Shown here in pieces: positions 1 through 13,241 of a DNA stretch of 64,000 nt. Below the pieces are notes generated by a model. It worked only from the letters and a program-made list of their open reading frames with translations. It did no database searches and was not told the DNA's origin. Position 1 is the stretch's first letter. Each line of letters opens with the position of its first letter. Both the position numbers and the translations under genes were made by a program. This DNA comes from Puffinus mauretanicus (taxonomy: Eukaryota; Chordata; Aves; Procellariiformes; Procellariidae): assembly GCA_023333565.1 (NCBI GenBank), contig JAJKFH010003106.1, positions 124,001 through 188,000 on the forward strand, written 5' to 3'.

Positions 1-2919
1 GGCCCCTGTGCATAGTGCTTGCACCTCTGGCTCAGCTTTCTGCAGAATCTTGGACATGGCGAGAAGGCAGTTTTAATGATGTATTGCTTTCTAAAGTAGC
101 CTGTTGGCGGAAGCTGGCAATGGCTTGGCTGGTCCTGTGATACCAGGCTAGTCTCGTTGACATTCTTCATACCGAAGGTCAGTTAATGGTTTTCATAATG
201 GTTTCTAACATGTTCTGGTCTCCCACCCGGAATGTGGCACAGAAGTGAGGAGTTAGCAGCAGTTACATAACAAAGTTAATCTATTGCTTAATTGCTTTTA
301 CAGCTTGTACTGGATTTGTTTAGTGAATCAGAACTGGGCAGATGTAGTAGAGGTCTCACATACTTGGGGTTTACCTTGTGACATGCATCTGCACTACCTG
401 CTGGTAATGGCAAATAATTAAAGATCTAAAGGGCTATCCTGTTCTTTGCGTCATTATGTAAGACTTCTAGCTTATGCATATGAGCTGCACATATGCCAGC
501 AGCTGTGGGAAAACCATCTCTGGGGCAGAGATTCAGTGACATAAATGGAAGAAGCCTTTCCAGTTTTTGGATAGCATCTGCTATTTCAAGTCTGTGATGC
601 AAATGTTGAGAGTCTCATTGTTGAAGGGGAAAGAAAGAAATACACATATGGGAGGCTAACATGATGCTTATGTCCTCCATTGATAGCACTATAGTCCTAT
701 CTATCATACATTTCTATGGATCTCATCTTTGCTCGCAGGCACATGCATTCATATTCCGCAGAGTGTAAGTCCATAAGAACAAAAGAAAAATGTCTTCTAG
801 TGGATAAATTATACCTTTACTTGAAAACCAAAATTTTCTGGTTTGCTGAGGAATTAACACGTTCCTGTGTATTTTCCACAAATTTGTTTTTTTTTTCTGC
901 AGGTGTATTTACCTCTGGTTAAGTAAACTACCATAGTGTTTCATCAGAAGCCTTTGCCATGAATGACAAAAATACCTTTTTATCTAAAGAAAAGTAAGTG
1001 GTGAGGCTGTTTTACGATAAGACAATTAAAACAAATTTTAGCTCAGTTGTTTGACTGTCATACTGGTTGAAATTTCCTGCCTTTGGTTTTCACATATCTT
1101 ATGATTCTAGCGTTCGTCATGTCTGTCATTCAGCCAATTAAATTCACATTGAGAACAACCATTGTGAGGGAAGAGAGTGTCATTCTAATGAGCTCCTATT
1201 ATTGTTTACGTTCTTGTACACTAAGTGGAATTTCAAGAAAGTATCAGAACCTGACAGCAGACGGAAAGTATTCTTGTTAGTGAAAACTAGGATGAAGACA
1301 TTGTTGTCTTTCTGAGATGCTGGATTTATCTTCACAAACTGTGAATTTAGAATGTCCTCTATGCTAATCTATAATTGCCAAATGTCTGTTATTTGTATTG
1401 ACATTGAATGTAGTCAAATCAATATGTCTCAGTGGAGGTGAATTTTTAGAACTAAATGATGTGTACAGGGTGTGAGAATGATTGCTTTAGTCTTGATCCA
1501 GTATAAAAAGCTTAGTGAGAGTTACACTATATTTTAATTATGCTATTCATTTAAAGCTCTTTATTTAAATTAAGAATATTTCTTTCTAAATGGAAAGTTT
1601 AAAATAATTGACTTTTGTAAATTGTTGTTACAATTACAAGTGACAAATTAATGTCATATTCCATAAACAATACAATTTTTTACTTACGTAATAGCAACCC
1701 CATTGGCTGACAAGTTGGAGACTGGACCCGATTTAGAAAGAAGCAGCTGCTAGTGCTTTTATTAAAAAGCCATGTTTCTACTGACAAGAACTTCAGTAAT
1801 TCATGCCTCTGCTGAATGGCAATCTCCAACAGAGTCCTGGGTAGAAATATTTTCAAATTCTTTTTTTTGCTTTTGCACTGAAGCAAAACAAAACTTTTCA
1901 AAATATATTCAAAGTATGAAGTAGTAAGGCTTAGAAAAGGAGGAAGGTAGAAAAATCCTGAATAGTCTGCTGGAAACATGCCTTGCTGATGTTCCTATAC
2001 CTTGAACTGTCACAAATACGTGTAAATGCTCTAATCGACAGCAGAAGGCCATTGTTGGATAGATGTCTCTACTGGAGAGAGATTCCTGTTACATAAACAT
2101 GTTGATGTTTATGTGATAGATTCGGAATCTCTCTTTTCCAAATTCACAGTGAAATGTCATGAATAGAATAGCTGATTGTTGGAAAAGGGTCTCCTGTAAC
2201 AGAAACTACACTGTTCAGCGGAACAGCCTTTTTCTCATATTGGTGCTTGCTAACAGAAAGCACTATAGCCTATATTTGTATATGCATGTATATGCATCAA
2301 ACCATTAGTGCATCTGATATTACAATAGGTTGTTTCATAAAGCGGAAAAAAAAAGGCATTTTGCATACAAGCTCATTGGTACAAGTAGCTTTTTCTTTGT
2401 TTTAAAAACAGAACAAATTTTTCCTTTTTAAAACAGAACAAACTTTAAAAGCAAAGGACTAATGTAGTGTTCACAATTGCATAAAAATCCCAAATGCTTC
2501 CTTCTTTCATGTTACAAAAATATTTATGTCCACAACAATTCATAGAGTTTCAAACTTCTATGCTTAGCTTTGTCTCAAATATTTGAAGAGAAATGCTCAA
2601 CTCATTGCACTTCCACTGACTCCAAGAAAACTACAATTTTAGGCAGTGAAAGTCATTGTATTACTGATAGAGATATACTATAACTAATTCACATCTATGG
2701 AACCTCAATCAGGAGATAGTTTATGGCTGTCTTTGTTGTACAGAATATAAAATCAGGGAATCATATTGGTCCTTCTGATCTTCTTTTTTTTGAATCTATA
2801 GCTACATATTTCATCAGCTGAATTGGAAGAATTACATGTATGTATGTAATTATATAATTTTGCAAAAGATACCGTGAGTAAATATTGTAAGAGGGGGCAT
2901 TCAACTACTGACAGCATAT
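1..2919. other. AT-rich unique DNA, no gene seen
   Basis: I see no coding exon, RNA gene or clear transposon here. All open frames are short (under 100 codons), lack recognisable domains and read like chance frames in AT-rich DNA. A short imperfect duplication around the word aaaacagaacaaa lies at about 2404-2446. Confidence 0.5.
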
Positions 2920-3030
2920 AAAAATACCATTCTGGATCAGATCAAAGGTCCATCTGTCTTAGTACCCTATGGAAAATAGTAGATCAGAAGGCAAGTAGCA
3001 GGTCTGCCAAGCAGCTGGTTCTTTAGGTTT
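2920..3030 (+). repeat. Possible ancient amniote interspersed repeat
   Basis: The stretch containing ggatcagatcaaaggtcc followed by atctgtcttagtaccc resembles a dispersed repeat I associate with reptile and bird genomes (the 'gatcagac-caaaggtccatctagtcc' type). A second, weaker copy lies at 24,755-24,890. I cannot name the family with confidence. The assignment rests on word-level similarity from memory. Confidence 0.4.
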
Positions 3031-3117
3031 CTGTAGAATATTCCCATTATAGGTGGATACCCAGCTATTCACTTGACTGACTGTCTGTGAGATAGTACTA
3101 AACCAAGAAAAATTAAA

Positions 3118-3174
3118 TCAAAACCAAACCAACCAACCCATCAGCCAAACAAGCAAGCAAAACCCCCAAGCCCC
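3118..3174. repeat. A/C-rich low-complexity tract
   Basis: An imperfect run of caaac, caacc and aagc words, with almost no G or T at its start. It is simple-sequence DNA with no coding signal. Confidence 0.7.
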
Positions 3175-6100
3175 AAGTACCAGAAAGAGGAGGAGGAGAA
3201 AAGTTTATTTTTTCCCAAATGAAATTAAAAAACAGTTTAGGATTGTTAATTTCAATTTTGGCCAGTTCTGACTCAGATCTTAACACTTTTCACAGGCCAT
3301 CTCTACAGAAGTAGGAGGCTTAAATATTTCCAGTATGAGATCTTTCTAGACTTTATGTAAAGTATAGAGTTTACAATTTTTCCTCTCTTTACCCCAAACA
3401 GAAATAAAACAGTACAGTTGTAGAAAATACAATCTCTACTAAAATCTAGTCTAGTTATGATATACTATTTAATCTGCTATAAAATTTAACATGAAGACAC
3501 ACTTACAGACAAATCTGCATGTGCTTGCAAAATTTCAAAGGAACAGCGATACACTTTGTAAAGAACCAATATTACAGTAGACCCATTCTCAAAATCCAGT
3601 AGCTCGTATATAAGACAGTACACAGACTATAAATAAAAGTTAATTTGCAACGTGACCTTGATAAATGCAGAATGACAGCAGCAGATTAGCCTTCCAGACC
3701 CTTAAAGTATTGTTTAAAAAAACTTGGTGTCAGTGAGGAAAATCTCCATGTATAGTTTCCCCAACTGTCAACCTTTTAATTTAGTATATAGTTTAACAGC
3801 AATTCTATGTTTAAATGACCCAGTTTCCACCAAGTGTTTCAATTAACTCATCCATGAGGCGATGCTGAAAGGGATGCATTTTTTAATAAATGCAGATTTA
3901 TATGCTTTTATGAATTTGTATTTGCCCCCTAACAATTACAACAACAATAAAATCTTCAAGTTTACTGAGTGTTCGTGAAATGCACAATCCTTGATATCAG
4001 ATGTGCTGTTCTTTACTTTGTTGGGTTTTTTAAGAAATTATATTTTCATCCACATAAAGGCTCAGAGATGAAAATATTACACATCTGAAGGCAGGCAAAA
4101 ACTTTTTCAAATGAATCTATGAAGAAGTATGTGTGAGCAGTATAAGAAATCTGATCAATAGAAAACAGAAGAGAAGGAGGAAAAGAAAATTAAAATTAGG
4201 GGTAAAGGAGCTACCTGGGAGCAGGGAACACAGTTAAGGTTTGCTTCGCTGTGCATCAGAAACGCAGGATCAGTAAGGCCATTGCTTAAACTGAAAATAA
4301 AAATTACTTGTGTAAATATGCTTTATTATTCTGGGCCTTTGTGATTACGTGGGCTCAAGACTTCTCTGCTGTTGTTCAGTTCTGTGTTGCTTATTTTTTT
4401 GTTCTACAACTCATCAGTCTGTTTGTTTTCCTGGAAAACTGTCTTCTACAGCCTACAAACCTTCTTGCCTATCTATATACATTTATCTATACTATTTTAT
4501 AGAAATATAAAATATGATAACCGAGCATGGGAAAAAACTAATATTCAGTCTGTGTCATAGTTCCATGAAAACAAAGATAACTTTGAGACAGGATGCCAGT
4601 TGGATGTTGACATGAGTTAAATTGGAGAGATCCATAAATTCATGTAGTCTCAGACTGTGATTTGAGCTTTCACATTTTGCAAGAGACTTACTGAACTTAG
4701 AGGGCAGCAGTATCTGCTGATGCTCTCAGTTCTCCTTAATGATTCATACTAGGTGGATTGTATTGCTTACAGGTGTGTAAGCTGACAAAAGTCAGCAATA
4801 GGCCATAGTTCAGTCTTTCTCACCTAAGAAGCTGTGAAACCTTGAACTGAATGCTAACTCCTGGAAAAAGCCGACGCATGCCAATCATACTGTAATCATA
4901 GCGGTGAAGAGAATGCAAGTGCTTCTGCAAGATATATTTTGATTGAAAAGAACCTGCTAAGACGTCCAAAATGCTACTTGTGAGGTGCAGGAGCAAGTGG
5001 ATTATGTATTGTATTTTTCTTCTTCTTCCCAGGATTGAAACAATACATAAAATTTTGTGCTTGATAATGGCTTGTTCCTAAGAGCTCAGAAAAGAGAACT
5101 GAAAGAATCAAAGAAAACCCACATCTTTCTATGGTTCTAAATCTTATTTTTTGTGGAGAAAGGTCTTTAGATTTTTTTATATACTCAAGAATCTAGGAAA
5201 TGGATGTTAAAAAATAATGAAACACAGGCTGCAGATCAAAATGAGAAAAAGTCTACTGAACCAGAGCAAAGTTCTACCAGTCTAGAAATTCACAAGGTTG
5301 ATCTTTACAGGCAATCAGGATTGATTGAAAGACTGTGTCCCTCTAACAGCAAATCTGAAATGATGACCTCTGATTTTGACAGAAAACATCTGTGTGGTTC
5401 TTTGAGAGAGAGCAGGAATTAGAAAAGGGGCATCTTATATACCAAAAGCTCTTTCTATGTTTGCAGATAACAGGTCAGCTTTGACTGGGTGATTGCTCAT
5501 GTTAATGAGGTGTTGTCTGGAACCTCCTTTTCAAGTACTACATCAAGAAATTTGTGTTGAATCCTGTCCAATAGTAAGATATTACTTTGCATTGGTCTTA
5601 TGAAACATCATTTTCTCCAGTGTATCCAACAAGAGAAACAACAAATGATTTAAAAGGACAGAGCTAGTCTGAGAAAACTTTTGATGACAAAGACCAGACA
5701 TAAACATTTTCAAATGATCCTCTAAGGAAATATCTTTTGGAAGATGAGAAGCCATGTCAAACTGTTGAACTCAGCGCTGTAAATCTGCTGTTGACATTAG
5801 TTTATTCGCGACGTTTTATATGATGAACATACTTGTAGAGGCATTGAGGAAGAAGGGGACCTTGTACACCTATAGAAACTATCAGAATGAATATGATCAT
5901 TCTCTTTTGCTTATATATGCATATTACCTTTCCCTAGAGTGAATGAGCCAGATTCATTTGTCTTATTCCTGCTGCTTAAAATGATCAACAATACTTTCTT
6001 TTTTAATTTCCCCTCAGTCTGCAAAAAAAGACTTTGCTCAGACTGATGGTAGAGAGAAACAAGAGAGAGGAATGGCATCCTTTATTCTGGGTCCATTTTT

Positions 6101-8454
6101 TAACGGATCAGTGACCCTGCCTTTTCTATCAGCAGGCTTCATAGTGTGGCAGATTTAGACTTTAATAGATAACTAAGAATTGATTATCTTAGAAGAACAT
6201 GTGTATTTTAAATTTAGGAGTGACTGATCTTTAAGGATTAAATTCAGCTAGTGATACTGGACAGAAACTATTTATGCTTTTCCGAGTTTTTTTTTTTTTT
6301 CCTTTAATTTAAATCTTTTTCCCTTTTCCCTTAAAAGCATATTATAGTTCCTTTAATTTAAATAAATGAGGAAATAAGTGAGTAAGGAAAATATGAGGAA
6401 GTTAAGTATGGTTCGTTGCAGTGGATTGAACTCTGTTCTGCCTTAGCTTTTGTAGTTAAGATTTGAATTGTATTTTGTAGTTATGTTTTTATTATTCTGT
6501 TAGTATTATACAAAGGATGATTTTCAAATGGGATTTTTGTGTGTTAAATGAGTATTTGAATTAAAAGACTGCTGGAATGTCATGTGCATTAAATTTAGTG
6601 ACTCCAGCTGTTGAAGCAGAGTATCTGAGGTACTAAAGCTCAAGAGCAAATGTAAATAAGAGGACCCTTAACCTAACTAGCCAAGCTGTCAGAAAAGTGG
6701 CTGCAATGCAGAATCTCTTAACGTTGGATAGTTGCCCTTGAAAATGTTTCTGAAATATTAAAGTATGTATGGAGCAACCATGGGAATTATTGAAGCAGAG
6801 GATAAAAACCAGTAAACAGTGGAGGGTTTTAAAAAAGGTTTCATTATTTCCCCTGTAAGTCCATTTGAACTTCTTTTTCAACAAGAGTCAGTCCTTGCAA
6901 AAGTAGAGGGAAGAGGATTTTCTCTGCTTCAAAAGGTTTTCTAATGTTTTCCCAAGTTAACACTTAAAAGTGCTTCTTCTGAGGCTTGAGGAGAATTTTA
7001 AAATTGGAAAGATTGAACATTTGTCCCTTGTTCTAGAATTTGAAATTTAACCCAATGGACTAAGGGCACTGTAACTCACTTCTCTGGTATAAATATGTAC
7101 CAACAGCTCAAGAGGGTCAAACTTTTTAATTAGTCTAGTTATTCCAGAAGTTCCACTGGCTTTTAATGAGAGGTGAGCTGTGAAAGTGTGTTTAAAGTGC
7201 TACATTTGCACTTTAAAATTACTAAATCACCTTTGAATGCATAGTTCATACATATAATACAGCAGAAAGCAAATAAAAATTGAGCTGTTAGGATAAAGCA
7301 AATTTGTCAAGTGCCAGCTCTCAGAAAATTTATAAAACAGACATCACAGGATATATTATGCTGTATGCAGCAGAAAGAAGTGTAAAAGAAATCAAAGTGT
7401 GAGTGGTATTATTTTACAATTATTAAGAAACATAATTTTAGTAGGCAGTGATCAATAGAGGATACATTCAGTTGTCTGGGAATGTTTATTAACTGAATGT
7501 AAAAATTCCACAGATACATTTTAGCAAAGGTAAAATTACACTTCTGCTCTCATTCTTGTACATAGGGTACCATCTTGAAAGCAGTACTGGTAGGAAGTCA
7601 GGTCTCAGAGGAGCTTTGTTCTCTTTTTTTGATCTGTCTTTGCTGTAATAAGGAAAAAGTTTACAGCACTTCCCGGTCTACAGTAAATTACTTCATGTGC
7701 CATTAGCCATTTGGAAAGGCATACTCATGCGTAAGTATAAGTATGAGATTCTGCATTGCAGCCACTTTTCTGTTACCTGAAATAGGTAGGCATCTCCAAT
7801 GACCATCCAAGACAGAATTTAAAAAAATATACAGGAATGTAAAGCTGAAAAATGTCCTGGACAAGGGAGGTATATTAGGACAACAGGTACAGAATTGATG
7901 CCGAAAAGAAAGAGATCTATGAAATCAGTTTTTTTTTTCAGAAATATTTTTGAATGTGCTAAATGTACTAAAAGTGTGCAAGCATATAAATCAGAAAAAG
8001 ACTCCTTGTGTTTCCACATATTTTGGGGCAGAACTAAGCTAAATTATCGTAACTGAAATTTATGAAATTCTGAAGTTCACATCAGTTGTGAAGTTTTCCC
8101 TTTGCATCACACCCAATGAAGGTTTCAGTAGCTCTGTATGGTTTTCTTCTATGAAATGACAATAGTAGGATAAAAAATAATATGAATTATCTTGCAGGAA
8201 ACTCATAGTGCAGCAGTAAGAAAATACAATATCAAACATATCAACTTAATGATTAAAACCAGCAATAAAATGCAGCTAAATATGGATAAGCTAAAATTAG
8301 GAATCTCTGTATGAGGAAAACAGAACAACTAAGGAAGGTTTAAATGTAAAGAATGTAAAATGTAAAGAACTTTGATACAATTTGGCTTATTTTCAGAATA
8401 ACATAAAAAAGACAGACAGGAAAACAGTGATGATTTAAGAAAAATAATCACATT
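3175..8454. other. AT-rich unique DNA, no gene seen
   Basis: About 5.3 kb of AT-rich sequence with poly-T runs (for example near 6,286-6,301) and scattered short open frames. The frame at 5,204-5,422 is hydrophilic but has no recognisable domain, splice context or family likeness. I see no RNA gene and no convincing mobile element. Confidence 0.5.
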
Positions 8455-8655
8455 CAAAACAGGTGTCAGGAGCACTTTTTTCATGCAGAGAATGATAAAT
8501 GTGTGAAACAGGCTGTCAGGCATAGTTGCTCAGGCAAAAACACAGGGGTCATATGAGAAAAATGAGATGCCTTCCAGAGGGGAGTGGAGTACTAAGAATG
8601 GATGAACTTGGACAGGCTGAATAACCTCTCTCATTCCCTGATGAGATGTTATGTT
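8455..8655 (+). repeat. Probable decayed CR1 3' fragment
   Basis: Translated on the + strand, 8,478-8,520 gives FF, then a few residues, then V-stop-NRL. This parallels the C-terminal CR1 ORF2 motif in which FF is followed by RVV.HWNRLP, with the tryptophan codon changed to TGA. The following text (ttggacaggctgaataacct) resembles a CR1 3' tail. It is heavily diverged and could be an older CR1 subfamily than those elsewhere in the window. Confidence 0.4.
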
Positions 8656-9177
8656 ATCCTCTCAGTTGTTTTTTCTGCAGTCATTTAATTGAAAAATTCA
8701 TTCTGGTTGCAGCTTTATAATGTTGTCAGAAGACTTCTTAATTCTGGTCCGGAATTTGCATTTTGGTAATACATTTTGAAGACTAAATACTAGTCTAACA
8801 TTAAGCAGTGCTGATCTTTTTGGCCTTATTCCTTGAAGTATTCAGGTGAATTAGTGTCACATGTGTGAGGATGTCAGATCAATCTATGTTATGGTTAAGT
8901 GTCATTTAAATGATACTGTTTGTGTTCTACTGTGTCTTTTTGGTAGAAGACTTGAGTGCAGAACAGTGAGCTTTTTAGCTGAACTGTGATGGAAGAAAAT
9001 GTTGATATTAAGTTATGGTGACATTTTACAAAACTTTTCTTATCCTTTCGACAGCGTTCCTTTTTTAACTGCAAGGATTTCATGACCTTGCAATCACTAC
9101 TAATTCCAAGGTATTTTTAATACTTTACGGGGGGGGGAAGATGATGAATATGACTGAATAGCATTTAATAGTTGTTT
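8656..9177. other. Unique DNA, no gene seen
   Basis: AT-rich sequence with a run of nine G at about 9,129-9,137. No other feature can be supported. Confidence 0.5.
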
Positions 9178-9868
9178 GCATATGACACCAGAGTAGGGCA
9201 GGGTGGGTACCAGTAGATACTCTTGAGGACAGGGCTGCCATTCAGAGCAACCTAGACAATATGAAGGAGCAGGCCACCAGCAACTTTCTGAAATTCAACC
9301 AAGACAAATGCAAACTTTTTTTTCATGGGAAGGGGGAAACCCCTGCAACAACACAAGCTGGAGCCTGCCTGGCTGGGGAGCTGCTGTGCTGAGAAGGACC
9401 TGGTGGAGTGCTGGTAGCTGGCAAGTCGGGCCACAGCAGTGTGCCCTGGCAGCAAAGCAGGCTGAGTGCAACCAGGTGTGTACCAACAGGAGCATGGCCA
9501 GGAGATCCCGGGGAGTGACTATCCCCTTCTCATCAACTCTCGTGAGACCACATCCTGAATCCAGTTTTGGGCCCTCCAATAGAGGAAAGACATGAATTAT
9601 CTGGAGTGAATTTAACAGGGCTCCCAGGCTCATCAGGGGCTGGATGCTTGTCCTGTGGAAGAGGCTGAGGGGTCTGGGCTTGTTCAGCTGGAGAAGAGAT
9701 GGCTTTGGGGGAATGTAACAACAACCCCCTGTCCCTACCAAAAAGTCACCAAGAAGGCAGGGCCAGGCCCCTCACAGAGGTCCATGGTGGGAGAATAAGA
9801 GTCAACAGCCATAAATGGAAACAAGAGAGGGTCAATCTGGATGTAACAAAAAAATACCAGGCTCCACA
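9178..9868 (+). mobile_element. CR1 LINE fragment (ORF2, RT C-terminal part), decayed
   Basis: It begins at the CR1 RT segment just after the FADD box (gacaccagag, then a run matching 'gccattcagagcaacctaga'). It continues through the thumb and C-terminal region: about 9,490-9,600 encodes relics of SRGVTIPFSSTLVRPHPES-FGPS, the counterpart of the [30 protein letters not shown] motif in the intact copy at 60,206-61,516. It ends near gtcaatctggatgtaac without the CR1 3' tail. Several indels break the frame, so no protein is made. It is close in sequence to the copy at 23,240-24,285 and probably belongs to the same subfamily. It is 5'- and 3'-truncated. Confidence 0.85.
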
Positions 9869-12800
9869 TTGTTGCGATACTACTAGTACCTTTCCTTTAG
9901 AACCTCTGTGGAAGATGCTCAGAAAGCTTTTATCTTTGAGTGTGAATTACCTCTCACACTTGTACCTAGGAATAATATTGATTGTAGTTTTCCCCAAGTC
10001 ACTTCTAAAAGGAGGCCCTTTATAACTTCCTAATACCTGAAATTCTTTGTATGTTGTTTTCTCCTCCATTTTTTGCTTCTTCAATTCTTTGGTTGACATT
10101 CTAGCATCTCTGGAATGGGATCTCTTTTTGAGGATATTTTTAGTTCATATTTTCACTAGCAATATTTAAATAAAAATTTAATTCTTTAAGTACTAAAAAT
10201 GTATCATACAGCAGTGAATAACAAGGAGGGATTTAATGCTGATTAAGAAATGTTTTTGTAGTGCTGTGTTGCAACTGCAGCTACTTTCAAAGTGCATGCA
10301 GTGTCTCCACCACGCTTTCACAGCTGTGACTGGCTGTCCAACTTTTGTATATTTTTCTACATTTATTTCAATCCAATTTCTTTTGATACAACCTTGATAC
10401 AGAAATTGTTTAAAAACAAACATTTTTTTTTTCTTCTTTTACATAAATACTATGCTGTGGATCAACTGAGCAGTTTAAAGGTCACATTTTCATCTTTTGT
10501 AATGAAAATATAAGAAAGACAAACAACAAAAAAGCTCTGCATTAAATCTTTGGGTCGTTCTGAGTAGTTCAAAGAAGGTTGTTCTTTCAAATCTGGGAAT
10601 TAAATTTACAGTCTGTAATCCTAGACTTCAAATACTACTATGTAAAGTCCTAAGCCACTTGTGTGTAAGCTAGTTCTGGAACTGAAGTGGCAAATGGAGC
10701 GTGTTGCAAACATTTTGAAACTGGCCATTTCTGAGCTAGGACTAACGCTAGGAACAGGATTGCTGCATCATGACTAATAGACAGCTTGCAGAGTTAAAGA
10801 AATATTTCTGCATGATTCTGTGCTGAGCTGTGCAGAAATAACAGCTTAGAGATCATTGCACCATGATCCGTATTCTAATTAGATATGTGGTGATATTAAC
10901 TGAAATTTCTTACATGTAAAAATTGCATTTAACCCGACTGTGCCAGAGAAACACACAGTTACTTTAACGTACTAAATGGCCAGACAATGTTATAAAATGG
11001 AAGTGCTGATAGAATTCTGGTTATACAATATCCTGTATTACTTGAAAGGTAGGAGAGGAATGGAAGTTTTACTAAATCTTCAATATCAAATTAATTTTAA
11101 TCTCTACTTGGCCTAGGATGATTCTTTTAGTGGATGTACTGACGTTTTTCACAAGGCCTTCAATATGAAGACAGCCTTTTGAAGAGTTACGTAATGCAAA
11201 TTAAATATAAACACAAGATGATATAGGATTATGCACAAAAATTACTTTGTTCCATTGTCATAGTTCACTAATGTTATCAACCGCAGAGCTATGGGCAGTG
11301 AGCCTTCGTACCAAGCTGCAGGTGGCCTGAGTCACAGTTTTATAACTTTCAAGGATTTCATTCTTAAAAAAGCTATGATTTTAATCTAAGCATAAATCAG
11401 GTACATTGACAGTTCATAGTAGTGTTGTAAAACCACAAACAAACAAGATGCACAGAGGAAAAAAAACACAAATCAACCGAAACATCCCCCGCTGAAGAAA
11501 AGGCATGTAGTTCTTAAGAAGTGAACTTTCTGAGCTGAACCCCAGCTGGTAATACAGAGTTGACCTTAGTGATCTTGCCTCCTGGTAAATGGAAGCATTT
11601 CCTCTTGACTATTTTGCACTTCATGATAGCTGATACTAGTTATCCTGAGGTATGAAGAAGAGCTTTCTTAACAGAAGGAGAGAAGGGTGAAAGTGCAGAA
11701 AACATTGCTATGCCAGGAAATATGAAAATTGTTAAGGAGGGGCTTAAGGGCAGCCCATACAACAGTCAGACATTGAAAATGTCGGTAATTTGCATTGAGC
11801 TATTTTACAGTCCTGACACAAAAAGACAATATATGATTCTACTACTTAGTTTCAGCACAACGGGCAGAGTTTAGGTAATGATCAGGAGGAAAAGAAAATA
11901 CGTACAATATGATGTGCAAGGCTTAGGCATGTTGATTGCGACTGGAGAATCTGATCCTGCTTTCATCAGTCAGTGGTCAAATTATTGTAAACTTCAGAAT
12001 GAATAACATGAAACATTTCATGTGTTGAAAGTAACATGCATTAGTTTGATCTCTTCCCTCTCTCTTAGCTTTAAAAACTGCACAGTTTTAAACAAAACAT
12101 TCACAATTTCATGATTATTTTAGGGATTAATTAGGTAGTTTGAAACCCTGTATATTGTTGTGCTTTTCTTTTCCTTACATATGAGTTACAAACCTGAACA
12201 TCACCATTAACTTAATGTTTAGTTGTGTACATCTGAATATGAGCAGTGAATTGCCGTGTTTCAACTCCATCAGGCAAAAAAAAAAAAAATTTGGTATTGA
12301 TGAGCAAAAGTGATTAGCTCCAAAGATGCAGAGGGGAGACAAAGAGACAGTTTTTTCTTGAATCTGCATAGATACAGGCTAAATGGCATCAAATCAGCCG
12401 TGGCAGTTACTATTAACCTGCAGCTATAGCAACACCTTTTCCCCAGCAGGAACAGTTGTAGAGCAAGGAGTCTTAGAAGTAGTAGCCACAGGAGTATACC
12501 TGGAGAGAATATTAAAAATGCCTGTACGCAGGATTGTCGTTTGATGGTGAGTGCTGAAATGTGGAATGATTTCTCCAGCACAAAAAAATCTATTAAAATT
12601 AATTCAGAAATACCTCTGGGATAGATTTGGTGTTGAGGAATTCTGCAAGATGTGCAAATACTTTCAGCTCTGATAAGGGAATTTATTAAAAGCCAAGGGA
12701 AAGTGGATATCCAAAAAATTGAAACTGCCACAAATTTCTACCATAGTCCAAGACAGTGTGAAAATATATTTACGTTATCCTTTTTGTAAACATTTTAATA

Positions 12801-13241
12801 AGGAAAACCTTATGACAATTACGAGACTTCAGGTTCAATTTTAAGGACACCTAACTGTTTAACAACTAACACTGTCCAGTGCAGTCTCCTAACAATTTAA
12901 TGAACCACTCGGGGATAGTCTGTATAATCATCATAGTTAACAATGAAACAGATAGTGTTAATGTTAGGGTCACTCCTCAATACTCTTAAATCTACTTCAA
13001 CCCTTCTCTGTGTACTTAAGAGAAATCTTAATAAAATATAAATATTTTATTTCACTGACGTGTACATCAGGGAAAAGACTATTCATTCTGCATACCAGAA
13101 CCAGCAATGTCTGTGTAATTATTTAGGTTTGCAACTCATTTGGAGAGAAGTATGCAAAGTAGGAACTACATTATGTTTGTCATGATCTGTACAATTCATG
13201 GTCTCAGTGGTCTAACGTGCAACAGTGTGTAAGAGTTTGCG
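9869..13241. other. AT-rich unique DNA, no gene seen
   Basis: About 3.4 kb without a supportable gene. The longest open frame (12,270-12,731, - strand) runs through a poly-A/poly-T tract, is leucine- and phenylalanine-rich and matches no family I know, so I treat it as chance. Confidence 0.5.

Noticed and set aside
9295..9741. 148-codon - strand frame
   Set aside because: It is the antisense of a CR1 ORF2 fragment; the sense strand carries the CR1 RT motifs.
12270..12731. 153-codon - strand frame
   Set aside because: It reads through a poly-A/T tract, has low-complexity leucine/phenylalanine content, no family likeness and no splice or promoter context.
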